This document shows, piece by piece, positions 48,222 through 59,035 of a DNA stretch of 64,000 nucleotides. Within the stretch, counting starts at the first letter, position 1. The number at the start of each line of letters is the position of its first letter. Below the pieces are notes generated by a model that searched no databases, was not told the origin of the DNA, and worked only from the letters and a program-made list of their open reading frames with translations. The DNA comes from Glebionis coronaria (taxonomy: Eukaryota > Streptophyta > Magnoliopsida > Asterales > Asteraceae). The position numbers were made by a program, and so were the translations under genes. The stretch lies in the NCBI GenBank assembly GCA_025667525.1, contig CM046877.1:297286364-297350363 (forward strand), in the 5' to 3' direction.

Positions 48222-50156
48222 ATGCGTACTCGATCTACGTCTTATCCTGAGCCCGAGACTCTTAGAGACATAGATATGGCCGGTGTGCATAACAATAATA
48301 ACAACCCACCTCACCCCAATTTGAATAACAATAACAACAACAACAATGTTCCCCCACCCGACCTATGCACAATGGAGGAGCTTTGTCAACCAACCATGAA
48401 CGGACGCGGAGGACCGATTGCGCCGATGCAAATCACGGCTCCTGAATTTTCGTTGAAGCATCATATGATCCAGCAAGTTCAAAATGCTTGTACTTTTCGT
48501 GGATTACCGGATGATGATGCCAACAAACATCTCGACAAGTTCATTACCGTCACCCAAAGCATGAAACTTCCCGGTGTTACTATGGATTTCCTTCGCCTAC
48601 ATCTCTTCCCACACACTTTATCCCACCATGCCGAGAAATGGTTTGACCGTCTCCCTAAAAATTCTATTCATACATGGGATGAGATGACTCAACGTTTTTT
48701 GTCGCGCTTCTTTCCACCCTCCATGGTCACTATCCTTCGGAACCAAATTAGTGGATTCACTCAAGAAAATGATGAATCACTTTTCGATGCTTGGGAACGC
48801 TACAATGTTTTGATCGACCGTTGTCCAAATCATAACATGCTCCCCGTCACTCTCATTGATACTTTCTCCAACGGTCTCACTTTTCGTGATCGTGATATGA
48901 TTAATGCCTCCGTCGGTGGTACTTTTATGAAAAGGAGACCGGAGGAGTGTAGAGAGCTGATTAAAAACATGACTACTCACCACAAGAATTGGGATTCATC
49001 CGCATCCTCAAGATCAAACCCGAGAGTCAATGTTTCTTTTACTTCTTCCAACCCCGATATGACCTAAATGACCCGCGCAATGGTCGAAATGAGCAAAAAT
49101 ATGCAAATCTTGGTTACTCACCAAAATCAACAAGCTAAAGCTGTTGCTATTTATTGTGAAACGTGCGGTGGTCCTCATTCTTACAATGATTGCCCCTCTA
49201 CCCAAAGCAATCTTTGTGAAAATGTTAACGCGGCATACGGTAACTATTCCACGAGAGGCTATCAGGCTTGCCCTCAAGGAGACCATAACTTGCTAAGTTA
49301 TCGTTCCAACAACTTTCTATCTCCACCTGATTTTCCTCCTCAAAACCAAAACTAAAACAATTTCAACCGCAACAATCAAAGCCAACCTCGGGCTGCTAAT
49401 CAATATCAATCCCAAAGAAACCCATATCCACCTCAAGGAAATAATCTCGCTTACCATGCCCCACCTCTCAATCAACCCATGGCATTGAACCAAGACCTCG
49501 AAAGTTACATGAGGACTAATAGAGAGATGGTGAAGAATCTTCAAAGCCAATTCATTACCTTGAAGGGTGACATGGCAAAACAAGGGAACGATATTCGAGC
49601 CGAGCTAAGGAATGACATGGCGAAACAAGGGAATGATCTTCGAGCCGATATGAGAAACTCTATGAGCAGTCAAACGAATGACTTGAGGGATATGATGGCT
49701 AGTTTTTTCCCAAGTAATCAAGCCTCTGGTTCGGGTTCTCTTCTGAGTAAAACTGTTGCTAACCCAAGAGGGGAGATGAAAGCAATCGCCACTCGAAGTG
49801 GAAAAGGTTATGAGGAACCCGAGATTCCTACACCTACTCCCGTGATTGTGACTAAGGAAAAAGAACAACTTTCCCCAACTCCTTTACCTTCCAACCCCAC
49901 CCCTCCACCACCTAAGGATGTGAGTGAGAATTCCATTCCAACGCCTTCATATCTACCCAATATACCTTATCCCTCAAGGTTGAGGAAAGAGAAGTTGAAG
50001 AACAAGGATGATATTCAGGTTTCTAACTTTCTTAAAATGTATAAACAACGGAATTTCAACATCTCCTTTGCCGAGGCTCTTGCTCACATGCCGAAGTATG
50101 CTAAAATGTTTAAAGATCTTCTCAGTGACAAAGAAAAGCTTCTTGATATCGCTTAG
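48222..50156 (+). pseudogene. gag: gag of Athila-like element B, interrupted by stops
   Basis: ATG at 48222 starts a frame that is never shifted. N-terminus: an Asn/Pro-rich stretch (residues about 20-50). Then the capsid-like part HHMIQQVQNACTFRGLPDDDANKHLDKF, split here only for naming, with HLFPHTLSHHAEKWFDRLP, FLSRFFPPSMVTILRNQI, ESLFDAWERYNVLIDRCP and FSNGLTFRDRDMINA. Stops: TAA at 49065-49067 and 49353-49355, TAG at 50154-50156, all single-base changes. A zinc knuckle CETCGGPHSYNDC (49155-49193, CX2CX3HX4C) follows, then an Asn/Gln-rich stretch, a repeated MAKQGNDIRAELRND / MAKQGNDLRADMRNS coiled-coil block, the ATRSGKGYEEPE linker and a Pro-rich segment. Compared with A, this copy is less decayed. 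Confidence 0.85.
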
Positions 50157-50660
50157 ACCCAACTTAATGAGAATTGCTCCGCAGTGCTCTTAAGGAAATT
50201 ACCCACCAAACTTGGTGATCCGGGTCATTTTCTCATTCCTTGCAACTTCCCTGGGGTAGAGAATTGTTTGGCCCTAGCCGACCTAGTTGCTATTATAAAC
50301 TTAATACCATTAAGTGTTTGGAAACAATTATCTCTACCCGAGCTAGTACCCACATGAATGACATTGGAATTAGCTAACCGTACGGTTGCTTATCCTGTGG
50401 GGATAGCCGAAGATGTCTTCGTCGGTGTCGACAAATTCACCTTTCCAGCGGATTTTGTTATCGTTGACTACGAGATGGACCCCCGTGTTCTATTAATCGT
50501 TGGACGTCCATTCTTGCGGACCAGTCGCACTCTCATTGATGTAGCCGCGGGCGAATTAATCATGAGAGTTGGTGACGATAAAATAGTCTTTAACATGGGT
50601 CAACTTTCTAAGCAACCTTATGAAAACGAGAGCGTTAATTTCATTGACGTTCTTGATTGT
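50157..50660 (+). pseudogene. Protease region of element B, catalytic loop altered
   Basis: Same frame as gag. After [12 protein letters not shown] the active-site loop reads [12 protein letters not shown], where A has LADLGASINLMP: the Gly and Ser next to the catalytic Asp are lost. TGA at 50355-50357 interrupts it, then ELANRTVAYPVGIAEDVFVGV, DFVIVDYEMDPRVLLIVGRPF and LIDVAAGEL follow. Protease activity is unlikely even without the stop. Confidence 0.8.
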
Positions 50661-51905
50661 GAAGAGCATTTCAAAGACGCTTGTAAAAGTGGTTCTTCTT
50701 CTCTACCTATTGTTGAGACCGTTGCCTCTGTTGCTCCATCACTAACTCCATTTGGAGAAAGTGATTTCCTTTTGAAAGAATTTGAAGCAACTTTAGGGGA
50801 TGTGGACTTACAATATGACGATTCTCCCACCGATTGGGAAGAAGACATTTGTACCATTAAGAAACTTCTTAATGAGGACCATATTTCTCCACCGTCTCCT
50901 AAGGAAATCTCTATCAATGATCCGAATTTGACTACGCCTTCCATCGATAATCCTCTGGATTTAGAGCTTAAGGATCTACCGTGTCATCTCGAATATGTGT
51001 TCCTTGAAGACAATAAGATGTTACCCGTCATCATCGCAAAGGACTTGAAAGAAGAAGAAAAATCTCGACTTATCGACGTGCTGAAGAATCACAAAAAGGC
51101 AAATTCTTGGAAAACTTCCGATATCCGCGGAATTGATCCAAACTTTTGTACTCATAAAATTCTCATGGAAGATGACTTTAAACCCGCAATCCAAAGCCAA
51201 GGAAGGGTTAATCCTAGAATTCATGACGTCATCAAGAAAGAGGTTATTAAACTTCTAGATGCCGGAATGATTTACCCTATTTTGGATTCGTCATGGGTTA
51301 GTCCCGTCCATTGTGTGCCTAAGAAAGGCAGAATAACTGTTGTTCCTAATGAAAACAACGAGTTGATTCCTACTCGACTTGTCAAGGGTTAGCGAGTTTG
51401 CATAGACTATCGCAAGCTCAATGATGCCACTCACAAGGATCATTTTCCTCTTCCTTTCATGGATCAAATGCTCGAGCGTTTATCAGGTAATGACTTTTAT
51501 TTCTTCTTAGATGGTTTCTCCGGGTATTTTCAAATTCCCATCGATCCTAAAAACCAAGAGAAAACCACATTCACTTGTCCTTATGGAACATTTGCTTACA
51601 AAAGAATGCCTTTCGGCTTATGCAATGCTCCTGGGACTTTCCAAAGGTGTATGATGGCTATATTCCATGACATGGTTGAAGAAACTATGGAAGTCTTCAT
51701 GGATGATTTCTCGGTCTATGGTGATTCTTTCTCTACTTGCCTTGCCAATTTAGAACGTATGCTCAAATGGTGTGAAGACACTCGTCTTGTTCTTAATTGG
51801 GAAAAATGCCATTTCATGGTAAAAGAAGGTATTGTTCTTGGTCGTAAAACTTCCAAAGCCGGTCTTGAAGTCGACCGTGCTAAAGTTGAAGTGATTGCTA
51901 ATATA
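50661..51905 (+). pseudogene. Reverse transcriptase of element B
   Basis: Linker 50661-51150, then HKILMEDDFKPA, VSPVHCVPKKGR, a TAG at 51390-51392 where A has Trp in GWRVCVDYRKLN, FPLPFMDQMLERLSG, FFLDGFSGYFQIPID, MPFGLCNAPGTFQRC and the catalytic VFMDDFSVYG (about 51694-51723). Both catalytic Asp are intact. No frameshift; one nonsense change only. Confidence 0.9.
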
Positions 51906-52740
51906 TCTCCACCTTCAACCGTGAAGGGTGTGAGAAGTTTCCTTGGTCATGCGGGCTTCTATCGTCGTTTCATTCAAGATTTTTCTAAGATTGCTCGCCT
52001 GATGACCCACCTCTTGGAAAAAGATACTCCTTTTATCTTTTCTAAAGAGTGTATTGACTCTTTCAATCTTCTTAAGGATAAATTAACTAAGGCACCGGTC
52101 TTGGTTACCCCTAATTGGGAGTTACCTTTTGAATTGATGTGTGATGCTAGCGACTTTGCTATTGGAGCAGTTTTGGGACAAAGAGTGAACAAACACTTCC
52201 AACCAATCCATTATGCTAGTAAGACAATGACGGGGGGCTCAATTGCATTATACCACTACCGAAAAAGAGCTTTTAGCTGTAGTGTATGCTTTTGAGAAGT
52301 TATGTCCCTATCTTGTTCTTTCCACCACCATTGTCTATACCAACCATTCTGCGTTGAAGTACTTGTTAACAAAGCAAGATTCTAAGCCAAGACTTCTTCG
52401 TTGTGTTTTGCTCCTTCAAAAATTTAAAATTGAAATTCGTGACAAGAAGGGAGCCGAAAACCTAGCGGATCATCTAAGTAGACTTGACGATCCTTATCAA
52501 GGGGATCATCCGAATCAAGAGATTAATGACTCTTTTCCCCTTGAGGCCTTAATGTCTATCAATTCCAATCTTTATGACACCCCGTGGTTTGCGGACATTG
52601 CAAACTATTTAGCGGGTGGAATTCTCAAGGAAGGGTTAACGTCCCAACAAAAGAAAAAGTTCTTTAAAGACATTGAACACTATTTTTGGGACGACCCTTA
52701 CCTTTTCAAAAAATGTGCGGATCTTGTCATTCGTCGGTGT
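51906..52740 (+). pseudogene. RNase H of element B, frameshift in a G run and D-to-N in the active site
   Basis: Connection [17 protein letters not shown], then MCDASDFAIGAVLG. At GGGGGG near 52231-52236 the frame shifts by one; it continues from 52243 with [19 protein letters not shown]. Next, [11 protein letters not shown] has Asn (codon 52342-52344) where A and the family have Asp (TDH). [11 protein letters not shown] closes the domain. Confidence 0.85.
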
Positions 52741-53868
52741 GTTGATGGGTCGGCAGCTTTATTAATCCTTGAAGCTTGCCATAAAGGACCCACCGGTGGT
52801 CACTTTGGTCCTAATTACACCGCGAAGAAAGTGTTCGATTCTGGATTCTATTGGCCCTCCATTTATCATGACGCTCATGAAATGGTTAAACATTGTGATG
52901 CTTGCCAACACCAAGGCAAGATCACACATAAAGATGAGATGCCTCAAAACTTCATACAAGAATGTGAAATCTTTGACGTATGGGGTATCGACTTTATGGG
53001 GCCATTTCCATCATCCAAAGGGAACAAGTACATCCTCGTAGCCGTTGACTACGTATCTAAATGGGTTGAAGCAAAGGCTCTCCCTACGAACGATGCGAGG
53101 GTGGTTGTGAACTTTTTGAAGGAATTATTCGCTCGATTCGGTGTTCCTCGTGCTATCATCAGTGACCGCGGGACTCATTTTTGCAATGATCAATTTGCTC
53201 GAGTCATGGCTAAGTATGGTGTCAATCACCGTCTTTCCACCGCTTATCATCCCTAAAAAAATGGTCAAGCCGAGATTTTTAACCGTGGATTGAAGAGAAT
53301 ATTAGAGCGTACTGTGGGAGAGCATCGTGCCTCGTGGGCCGATAAGTTAGATGATGCTATGTGGGCTTTCCGTACCGCATATAAGACACCTATTGGTTGC
53401 ACTCCATATCATCTTGTGTACGGGAAGGCATGCCACCTCCCTATTGAGCTGGAACATAAGGCGTATTGGGCCTTGAAGTGGGCCAATTTTGATATCAATA
53501 AAGCCGGTGATCTTCGGAAGATTCAACTCAACGAGCATAATGAACTGAGGAATGAAGCTTATGAGAATTCATTGATTTACAAGGAGAAAACCAAGCTCAT
53601 TCATGATTCTAGGATTAAGAACCGAGAGTTTCACGTTGGTGATCAAGTTTTACTCTTTAACTCTCGGTTGAAGATCTTTTTGGGCAAGCTTAAGAGTCGT
53701 TGCTCTAGTCCATTCACCGTCGCCAAAGTTTTCCCTTATGGCACCATTGAGCTTTCTCAACCAAATGGGCCTAATTTTAAAGTGAATGGCCAGCGTGTGA
53801 AGCTATACTTTGTTGAGGACATCTCTCATGAGATGATTCCATCCCTCACCACGTTTCCCTTGAATTAG
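52741..53868 (+). pseudogene. Integrase of element B, DDE retained, one stop
   Basis: Zinc domain with [11 protein letters not shown] and HCDACQHQG (about 52780-52920); core [12 protein letters not shown] (52982), [29 protein letters not shown] (53155) and GQAE with the third acid at 53272-53274. A TAA at 53254-53256 stands where a Gln codon is usual (YHPQ). Then [18 protein letters not shown] and the C-terminal block FTVAKVFPYGTIELSQ, VNGQRVKLYF, to a normal-looking end at 53866-53868. The frame is otherwise open to the end. Confidence 0.9.
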
Positions 53869-54198
53869 TTCTGGGTCGAGTCAGGCTCGTGACTCGTTCA
53901 ACAAAAACAAGCGCTTCTCGGGAGGCAACCCGTTGATCTATCCTTTACCCGTTTTCATAATAAGTGTAGGGGGAGCTACAGAGGGTTTGTTGTCTTGTTT
54001 CCTATGATGTGCAGGGATTAAAGCTTCAAAAAGAACTTTTGATGACATTTGACGACCCGTAATCCCGTGTACCCGTCTTCCCGGTTCTATCCTAAACTGT
54101 CGTGATTCAATATTTCATATCTTATATGTTCACATTGAAATCACTTTAGTTGTCTCTTCCTTAGCAAGATTTAAACAAAGTGCACAATGTCCTAAGTG
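53869..54198 (+). other. 3' region of element B, truncated
   Basis: Includes AAACAAGCGCTTCTCGGGAGG (53906-53926), a word also found reverse-complemented in B'' near 57930-57955. It matches the complement of about 57670-57985 and stops at CCTAAGTG, where the B'' LTR begins. Confidence 0.75.
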
Positions 54199-55929
54199 TG
54201 TGGGAGTAATACAAGGCTTTGCCAAGTAAGAAAAGAGTTATCGTCCGATCTTTTCGAATTGACTATTGGTTTAAAGTGCGACTCAGTCGTTCTTGGTAGA
54301 ATATAAAGGGAAAAGGTTATATATTTTAAACTAAAGTAAATATAAAAGCAAATGTAAATGTGGTTAAATAAAAGTGGAAGTTTGAAATTTAAAACAAAAG
54401 ATTAATACTTAAAAGTAAATGACGAAAAATTAAAAACTTTAAAAAGTAAATTTTAAAACTATAAATTTAAAACTAAGACACAACTAGATTAAAAATAACA
54501 CTAAGTAAGAACGACGGGAAAAGTTAAATTGGAAATTAAAATAAAATTAGAAAATAAAAACTAGGACTCCATCGGAATACCCCTTATCAGAATCCAGTCG
54601 GAATGTTGTCGGAATGTATATAAAAGAAAGCTATCGGAATAAAGTAAAAACCAAAGCTATCGGAATGTAGTAAAAAGAAGGCTATCGGAATAAGAGAAAG
54701 GAAAACCTACCGTCGGAATAAACTAAAACAAAGCTATCGGAATACAAGAAAAAGGAAAACAATCGGAATACTTAAAACTCAAAGCTGTCGGAAAAAAGAT
54801 CGGAATCCAAGGAAACTAAGCCCTATCGGAATATCAAATGAAATCCTACCGTCGGAATGCAGATTGGAATCCCAACCGGAATCACAAAACCCTTTTCCGA
54901 TCCTTAGATCAGAATAAAAGGGAAGATTGTCGGAATGCAGGTCGGAATAGGGAAACCCTATTTCGATAGGAAAGAAATTCGAATAAGCAATCAAATAAGC
55001 TACTTTTCAATAAGCTAAAACTGAAATTTTACCAAACTATATTAAAAGGAACTAAATAAGAACGAATACAGCTAACAAAACTCTAAATAGGCAACTTTTT
55101 AAATCAAACCTTAAAATTATAAAACCTTTAATAAAACTTTAAAACAAATAAGCTAAATACAAAATAAGCCAATAAGCATGTCAAGCTCAAAGCTCAATTC
55201 GTATTAAAACTTAGAGATGAATAAAAAGATAAACTTTTTAATCACATGAACATTAAGATGAAACAAAATCAACGATAATCACGAATCAAAGATAAACTAA
55301 ATAAAGAAAGGTAGAAGAAGATGATTAAAAACTTGAATTTAAAAGATTAAAGATCAAAGATTTGACACGAGATTAAAGAGAAAACTTGAAAAACATTAAG
55401 AAAAACTAGAGAGAGAAAGTATATTAATCTACTCCTACTTACCTTATTATAATAAAACTAAAAACTACTACTAGCTAACCACCTCCTAATGACACATTAG
55501 GAGGGTATTTATAGGAGGAGTACATGTGATGATGCTTTCTTCTCTCTTTCTTCTTGTCTCGACTCGATTTAATTTCTTTGTCTTTCTCGACGTCGTCTCG
55601 GGATTTGTCGATATAAATTGAACTTATCTTATAATTTCTTCAATTATTAGACTTGAGTTCTTCGACTTTTTTCTTCGATAAATCTTCAGAATAGGTCTTG
55701 TACTTCCGTTCTTTTTGCACTCTTGATCTTTAGACTTCGTCTTTTCTCGTTTTCTTCGATAAAAGCCCATGAAAGCCCGTGTTTTCCTCCTTTTTCATCT
55801 TTTTGATCCTAAATCACAACGAAAACACAAACCATGCATAATTCCGACATTTACGACATAAAATACACGTTTTGGCTTGGTTATTATTATAATTAAGTGG
55901 TCAAAGGATGGGTGTTTTCACACCTATCA
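54199..55929 (-). mobile_element. 3' LTR of element B'' (about 1.73 kb)
   Basis: On the minus strand starts TGATAGGTGTG at 55929 after GTAGGAGATT; the other end is about 54199 and uncertain by some bases. Contains many CGGAAT words (54560-54960) and TATA with a 10-bp stem-loop (55482-55512). Confidence 0.75.
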
Positions 55930-58000
55930 AATCTCCTACACTTGACCATTGCAATGCCCTCATGCAATGCATTAATTAAAAAGCAAGATTTACATTTTCC
56001 ATCATAATCAATCTACCTTGGCCTTTATTAAAGATATAGAAAACTAAAAAATATTCAAAAGAAGAAAACAGATAAAAAGATCAAAAAATTAGCTTAGGGT
56101 TTTGGAATGTCATGAATGATTATCACCCTCAAGTTTCACGTTGCCCATACCAAGCTTAAAAACGAGATCATTGTTATTATAAGTTAGAAAACTATCACAA
56201 ACTCATGTGGGCCAATTATTTACTTAGACTCCCTTATTCCTAGGTGTATCTCTTATATTTTATTGTTGTCTTGAATGATCACGAAGATGCATTGCTGACT
56301 TATTTCGATAGTTATTTAGGCTAAAAATACAGTAGGATGATTTAATCAATAGTTAGCTAAAGGACAAAATCTTTTAAAACTGCTTCTCGGGACCTCATAA
56401 AGTTCATATCTTGGCATAACTCGCTTCACGATTTGAGACCTTTCTCGGACCGATATTTGGCATTGACTTCAGACTTCAAATCTTTGAGAGACGTTCATGA
56501 AATAATGGTCTTCTCTTCATAATAGGAATTTCTTCACTTGAACTTTTTGAGAGATTATTCATACTTGGACCACGACTTCTTCATTTTTCTCCAATATTTA
56601 TTTGGGATTTTGATATACAACGATCCGCCTCCTTTTAGGACTTGGATCTATTTATCCGCATACCTTGTTAGGGCCTTTTTGGATAGACTTCTCCATGATC
56701 TTTAGGGGAGTATTTGTTTTTCGTTGTGTGTCTCGATCCTTCATATTGATTTTTGATAAATGATTCTTCACATCACTTGGGATCTTTAGCAACAAAATGT
56801 AGCCCTCATGCCTTTTTAGGACCTTTTCGGACTCGCCAATCTTCGCATCCCGCTTCAATAAGTTATGCCTTGGCTATGAACTCTAATTAATACCGAGCAA
56901 CTTTTAAACGATCTTGGGCTAGAAGCTAAGTAACTTTTCAAATCGTACAACCTTATTTGTTGCAATTAAATTTATTAACAAGCGATGGGAGAAAAAGCTC
57001 ATAATCAACTCACATAAATTCATGAAAGAATACCAAACTTATAATTGACTCTATCATCTCTCGTTCTCCATAATTTAAAATCTCAAGGAATGAGACTCAT
57101 AGATGCTTAGCCTATTAAATCAAAGTTTTGGGTTTTCAAGTCATCTGTAGGATCTTGCAAATTCTTAGACTTTTTCAAGTTTAGAATTCGTATTTTAAAA
57201 TTCCCTTGATAAACGACTTTCTAGGGTCAATTATAGGAACTTGCGAAAAGTTCTTGTTCTTAACCCGTAAGAGTTAAGACTTTCGCGTTTTAAAGTTCCC
57301 TATATAAAATCCTAGCAAAACTTGACTTAAACACGTTAAGGATACTAGCTAGAGTAAACTTGGATAAGTAAAGTCGGGTTGAGTCAAAAGATTCACAGCG
57401 TTTAAAAATTAAAACCACTTTATTAAATATATTATAGCAAAGAAAGAAAATAACTATAACAAAGGTAATTACTAATAGGCCAAAATAGATCAAAAAATTT
57501 GAAAAATGCCGAAAAATCAAATTTTCTGGTTCAAATGAGGACAAATACAAGGAAAAGCCCACTTAACTTCGATAGAAGTCCCCCTACACTTAATATAAAC
57601 ATTGTCCTCAATGTTTAAGCATGTGGAAGTAACCTCCCCTACACTTAGGACATTGTGCACTTTGTTTAAATCTTGCTAAGGAAAAGACAACTAAAGTGAT
57701 TCCTATTTTAATATTGAAGAATATAAAATAGAGAATCAAAAGAGTTTAGGATAGAACCGGGAAGACGGGTACACGAGATCACGGTTCGTCAAAAGTCATC
57801 AAGAATGTATCTTTGAGAACTCGAATCCCTGCACATGATAAGAAAGAAAACAACAAACACATACTAGGGTCTCCCCTACAGTTATTATAAAAAACAGATA
57901 AAAAGGATAGATACTGCGGGTTGCCTCCTGAGAAGCGCTTGTTTTTGTTAACCGAGTCGTGAGCCTGACTCGACCTTGATTAGCATGGTAATAACCTTGA
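55930..58000 (-). other. 3' region of element B'', non-coding
   Basis: 55930-57430 matches the B' 3' regions. 57567-57612 holds on the minus strand the ACATTGAGGACAATG ... AGTGTAGGGGG block typical of Athila elements. 57670-57985 matches the 3' region of B. Small frames here are not kept in other copies. Confidence 0.7.
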
Positions 58001-58097
58001 AGAACATCCACCGGGATCAAATACATGGTTTTCATCCATCAAGTAGCACAAGCTTAAGGCGAACAAGGCAAGCCAAAGAAGAGTAGGCAAGGTTCCC

Positions 58098-58616
58098 TTA
58101 AGCAAAGATTGAGCATGGTGGTAGCAAGTGTGATGAGGTGCAAGCATATCTCCAAAAGTTCCAAAAAATCTTTCCTTTTATTTCATCAGATGGATACTGA
58201 GATGGCTTAAAAATTGCAATACCAGGATCGAACACCTTTTCCTTTAGGGGAAAATAACACTCAGGCGCAGTAGACCTTGAAGAAGAGCCGCTCATAAATC
58301 GCACAATTTCATCCTCATAAGGTGGATAAAGAGGCGTCAAGACATAAGTACTGCGGATATCGGTGTCTTCGGGCTTCTTCTCCTTTGAAACAGGTTTCTT
58401 CATATCTGAAGGAGGATAAAGAGCATCATCAAAGTCCAAAGGAGGAGAATCACTCTCACTTGGGAAGCAAGTGTTGAGAAAAGTAGCAAAGTCTTCCTCA
58501 AATGAGTAGTTATCCAAAGTATCAAGTGTGTTTGGTGGAGGATCTTCATCAAAAGTAGGAGTAAGGTCATCATGAGAAGAATCTGAAGGTCTATTTAAAT
58601 CTTGGGATTTGTCAAT
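58098..58616 (-). CDS. Unidentified ORF upstream of the B'' 3' region
   Basis: On the minus strand the frame is open from just after a TAA (58617-58619) to a stop at 58098, about 172 codons, with no ATG near the start, so it is 5'-truncated, spliced or broken. The first part is Asp/Pro-rich and acidic (DDLTPTFDEDPPP, NYSFEEDF, PPLDFDDALYPPSD); then KPVSKEKKPEDTD, TPLYPPYEDEIVRFM, a Ser-rich bit, and a C-terminus with KGKIFWNFWRYACTSSHL. I do not recognise a domain. It occupies the place where an Athila extra (env-like) ORF would be, between pol and the 3' region, and is absent at that place in B. It could equally be a fragment of something else captured between B'' and the copia LTR. Confidence 0.4.
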   Translation of the reverse strand: MDKSQDLNRPSDSSHDDLTPTFDEDPPPNTLDTLDNYSFEEDFATFLNTCFPSESDSPPLDFDDALYPPSDMKKPVSKEKKPEDTDIRSTYVLTPLYPPYEDEIVRFMSGSSSRSTAPECYFPLKEKVFDPGIAIFKPSQYPSDEIKGKIFWNFWRYACTSSHLLPPCSIFA

Positions 58617-58640
58617 TTATGAATAGATCTATTAATTGAA

Positions 58641-58904
58641 TGTAGAAGATGGAGGAAGAAGATGAACTAGAGAGAGAAAGATGAGAGGAAAGAAAGATAG
58701 AGAGAGAAAGTAAATTTAATAAAATGAAAAGTGAGTAAATGAAAGAATCACCCCTCCTAACATGCTAGGAGGGGGTATATATAGCTCACCCTACATGTGG
58801 GCTATATGGGTTATACTGTTTACAAATGGATCACGAGCCCAATACTAGAATATATCTTTGGAGTGACCGATCCTTTCTAAATACGTAAAAACGTATTTCC
58901 AACA
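58641..58904 (-). mobile_element. 3' LTR of the right copia element (264 bp)
   Basis: Minus strand TGTTGGAAATACG at 58904 after TTAGGGGGAGAT, ends ...TCTTCTACA at 58641. Shorter than the left LTR (331 bp). Confidence 0.7.
58751..58783 (-). promoter_or_regulatory. LTR TATA box and 9-bp stem-loop, right copia element
   Basis: TATATATA (58776-58783) then CCCCTCCTA pairing with TAGGAGGGG (58751-58759 and 58766-58774). The left copia LTR has CCCCTTTCC/GGAAAGGGG here: different sequence, same pairing. Confidence 0.65.
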
Positions 58905-59035
58905 ATCTCCCCCTAAGGGAGGTCACTCCAAGTTACAATGTCCTTAATAGTCTATAGCTCGTGATCTATGCTAATAATGATGTGACCGAAACTTTCTTTG
59001 GAAAAACGTATTTCCAACAATCTCCCCCTAAGGAA
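58905..59035 (-). repeat. Duplicated polypurine tract plus LTR-start segment
   Basis: TTAGGGGGAGATTGTTGGAA occurs twice on the minus strand, with LTR starts at 58904 and 59019, 115 bp apart, each followed by AATACGTTTTT and a CGGTCAC word. The outer one is a partial LTR head. Such duplication could come from plus-strand priming at two tracts. Confidence 0.7.

Larger units (their letters stand above)
45888..54198 (+). mobile_element. Athila-like element B, 5' LTR to truncated 3' region
   Basis: LTR, primer site, gag, protease, RT, RNase H and integrase in order on +, then 330 bases of 3' region, where B'' (-) begins. Its 3' LTR is not in the window. The coding part follows element A's closely, but the LTR is quite different, so B is a separate family of the same lineage. 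Confidence 0.85.
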
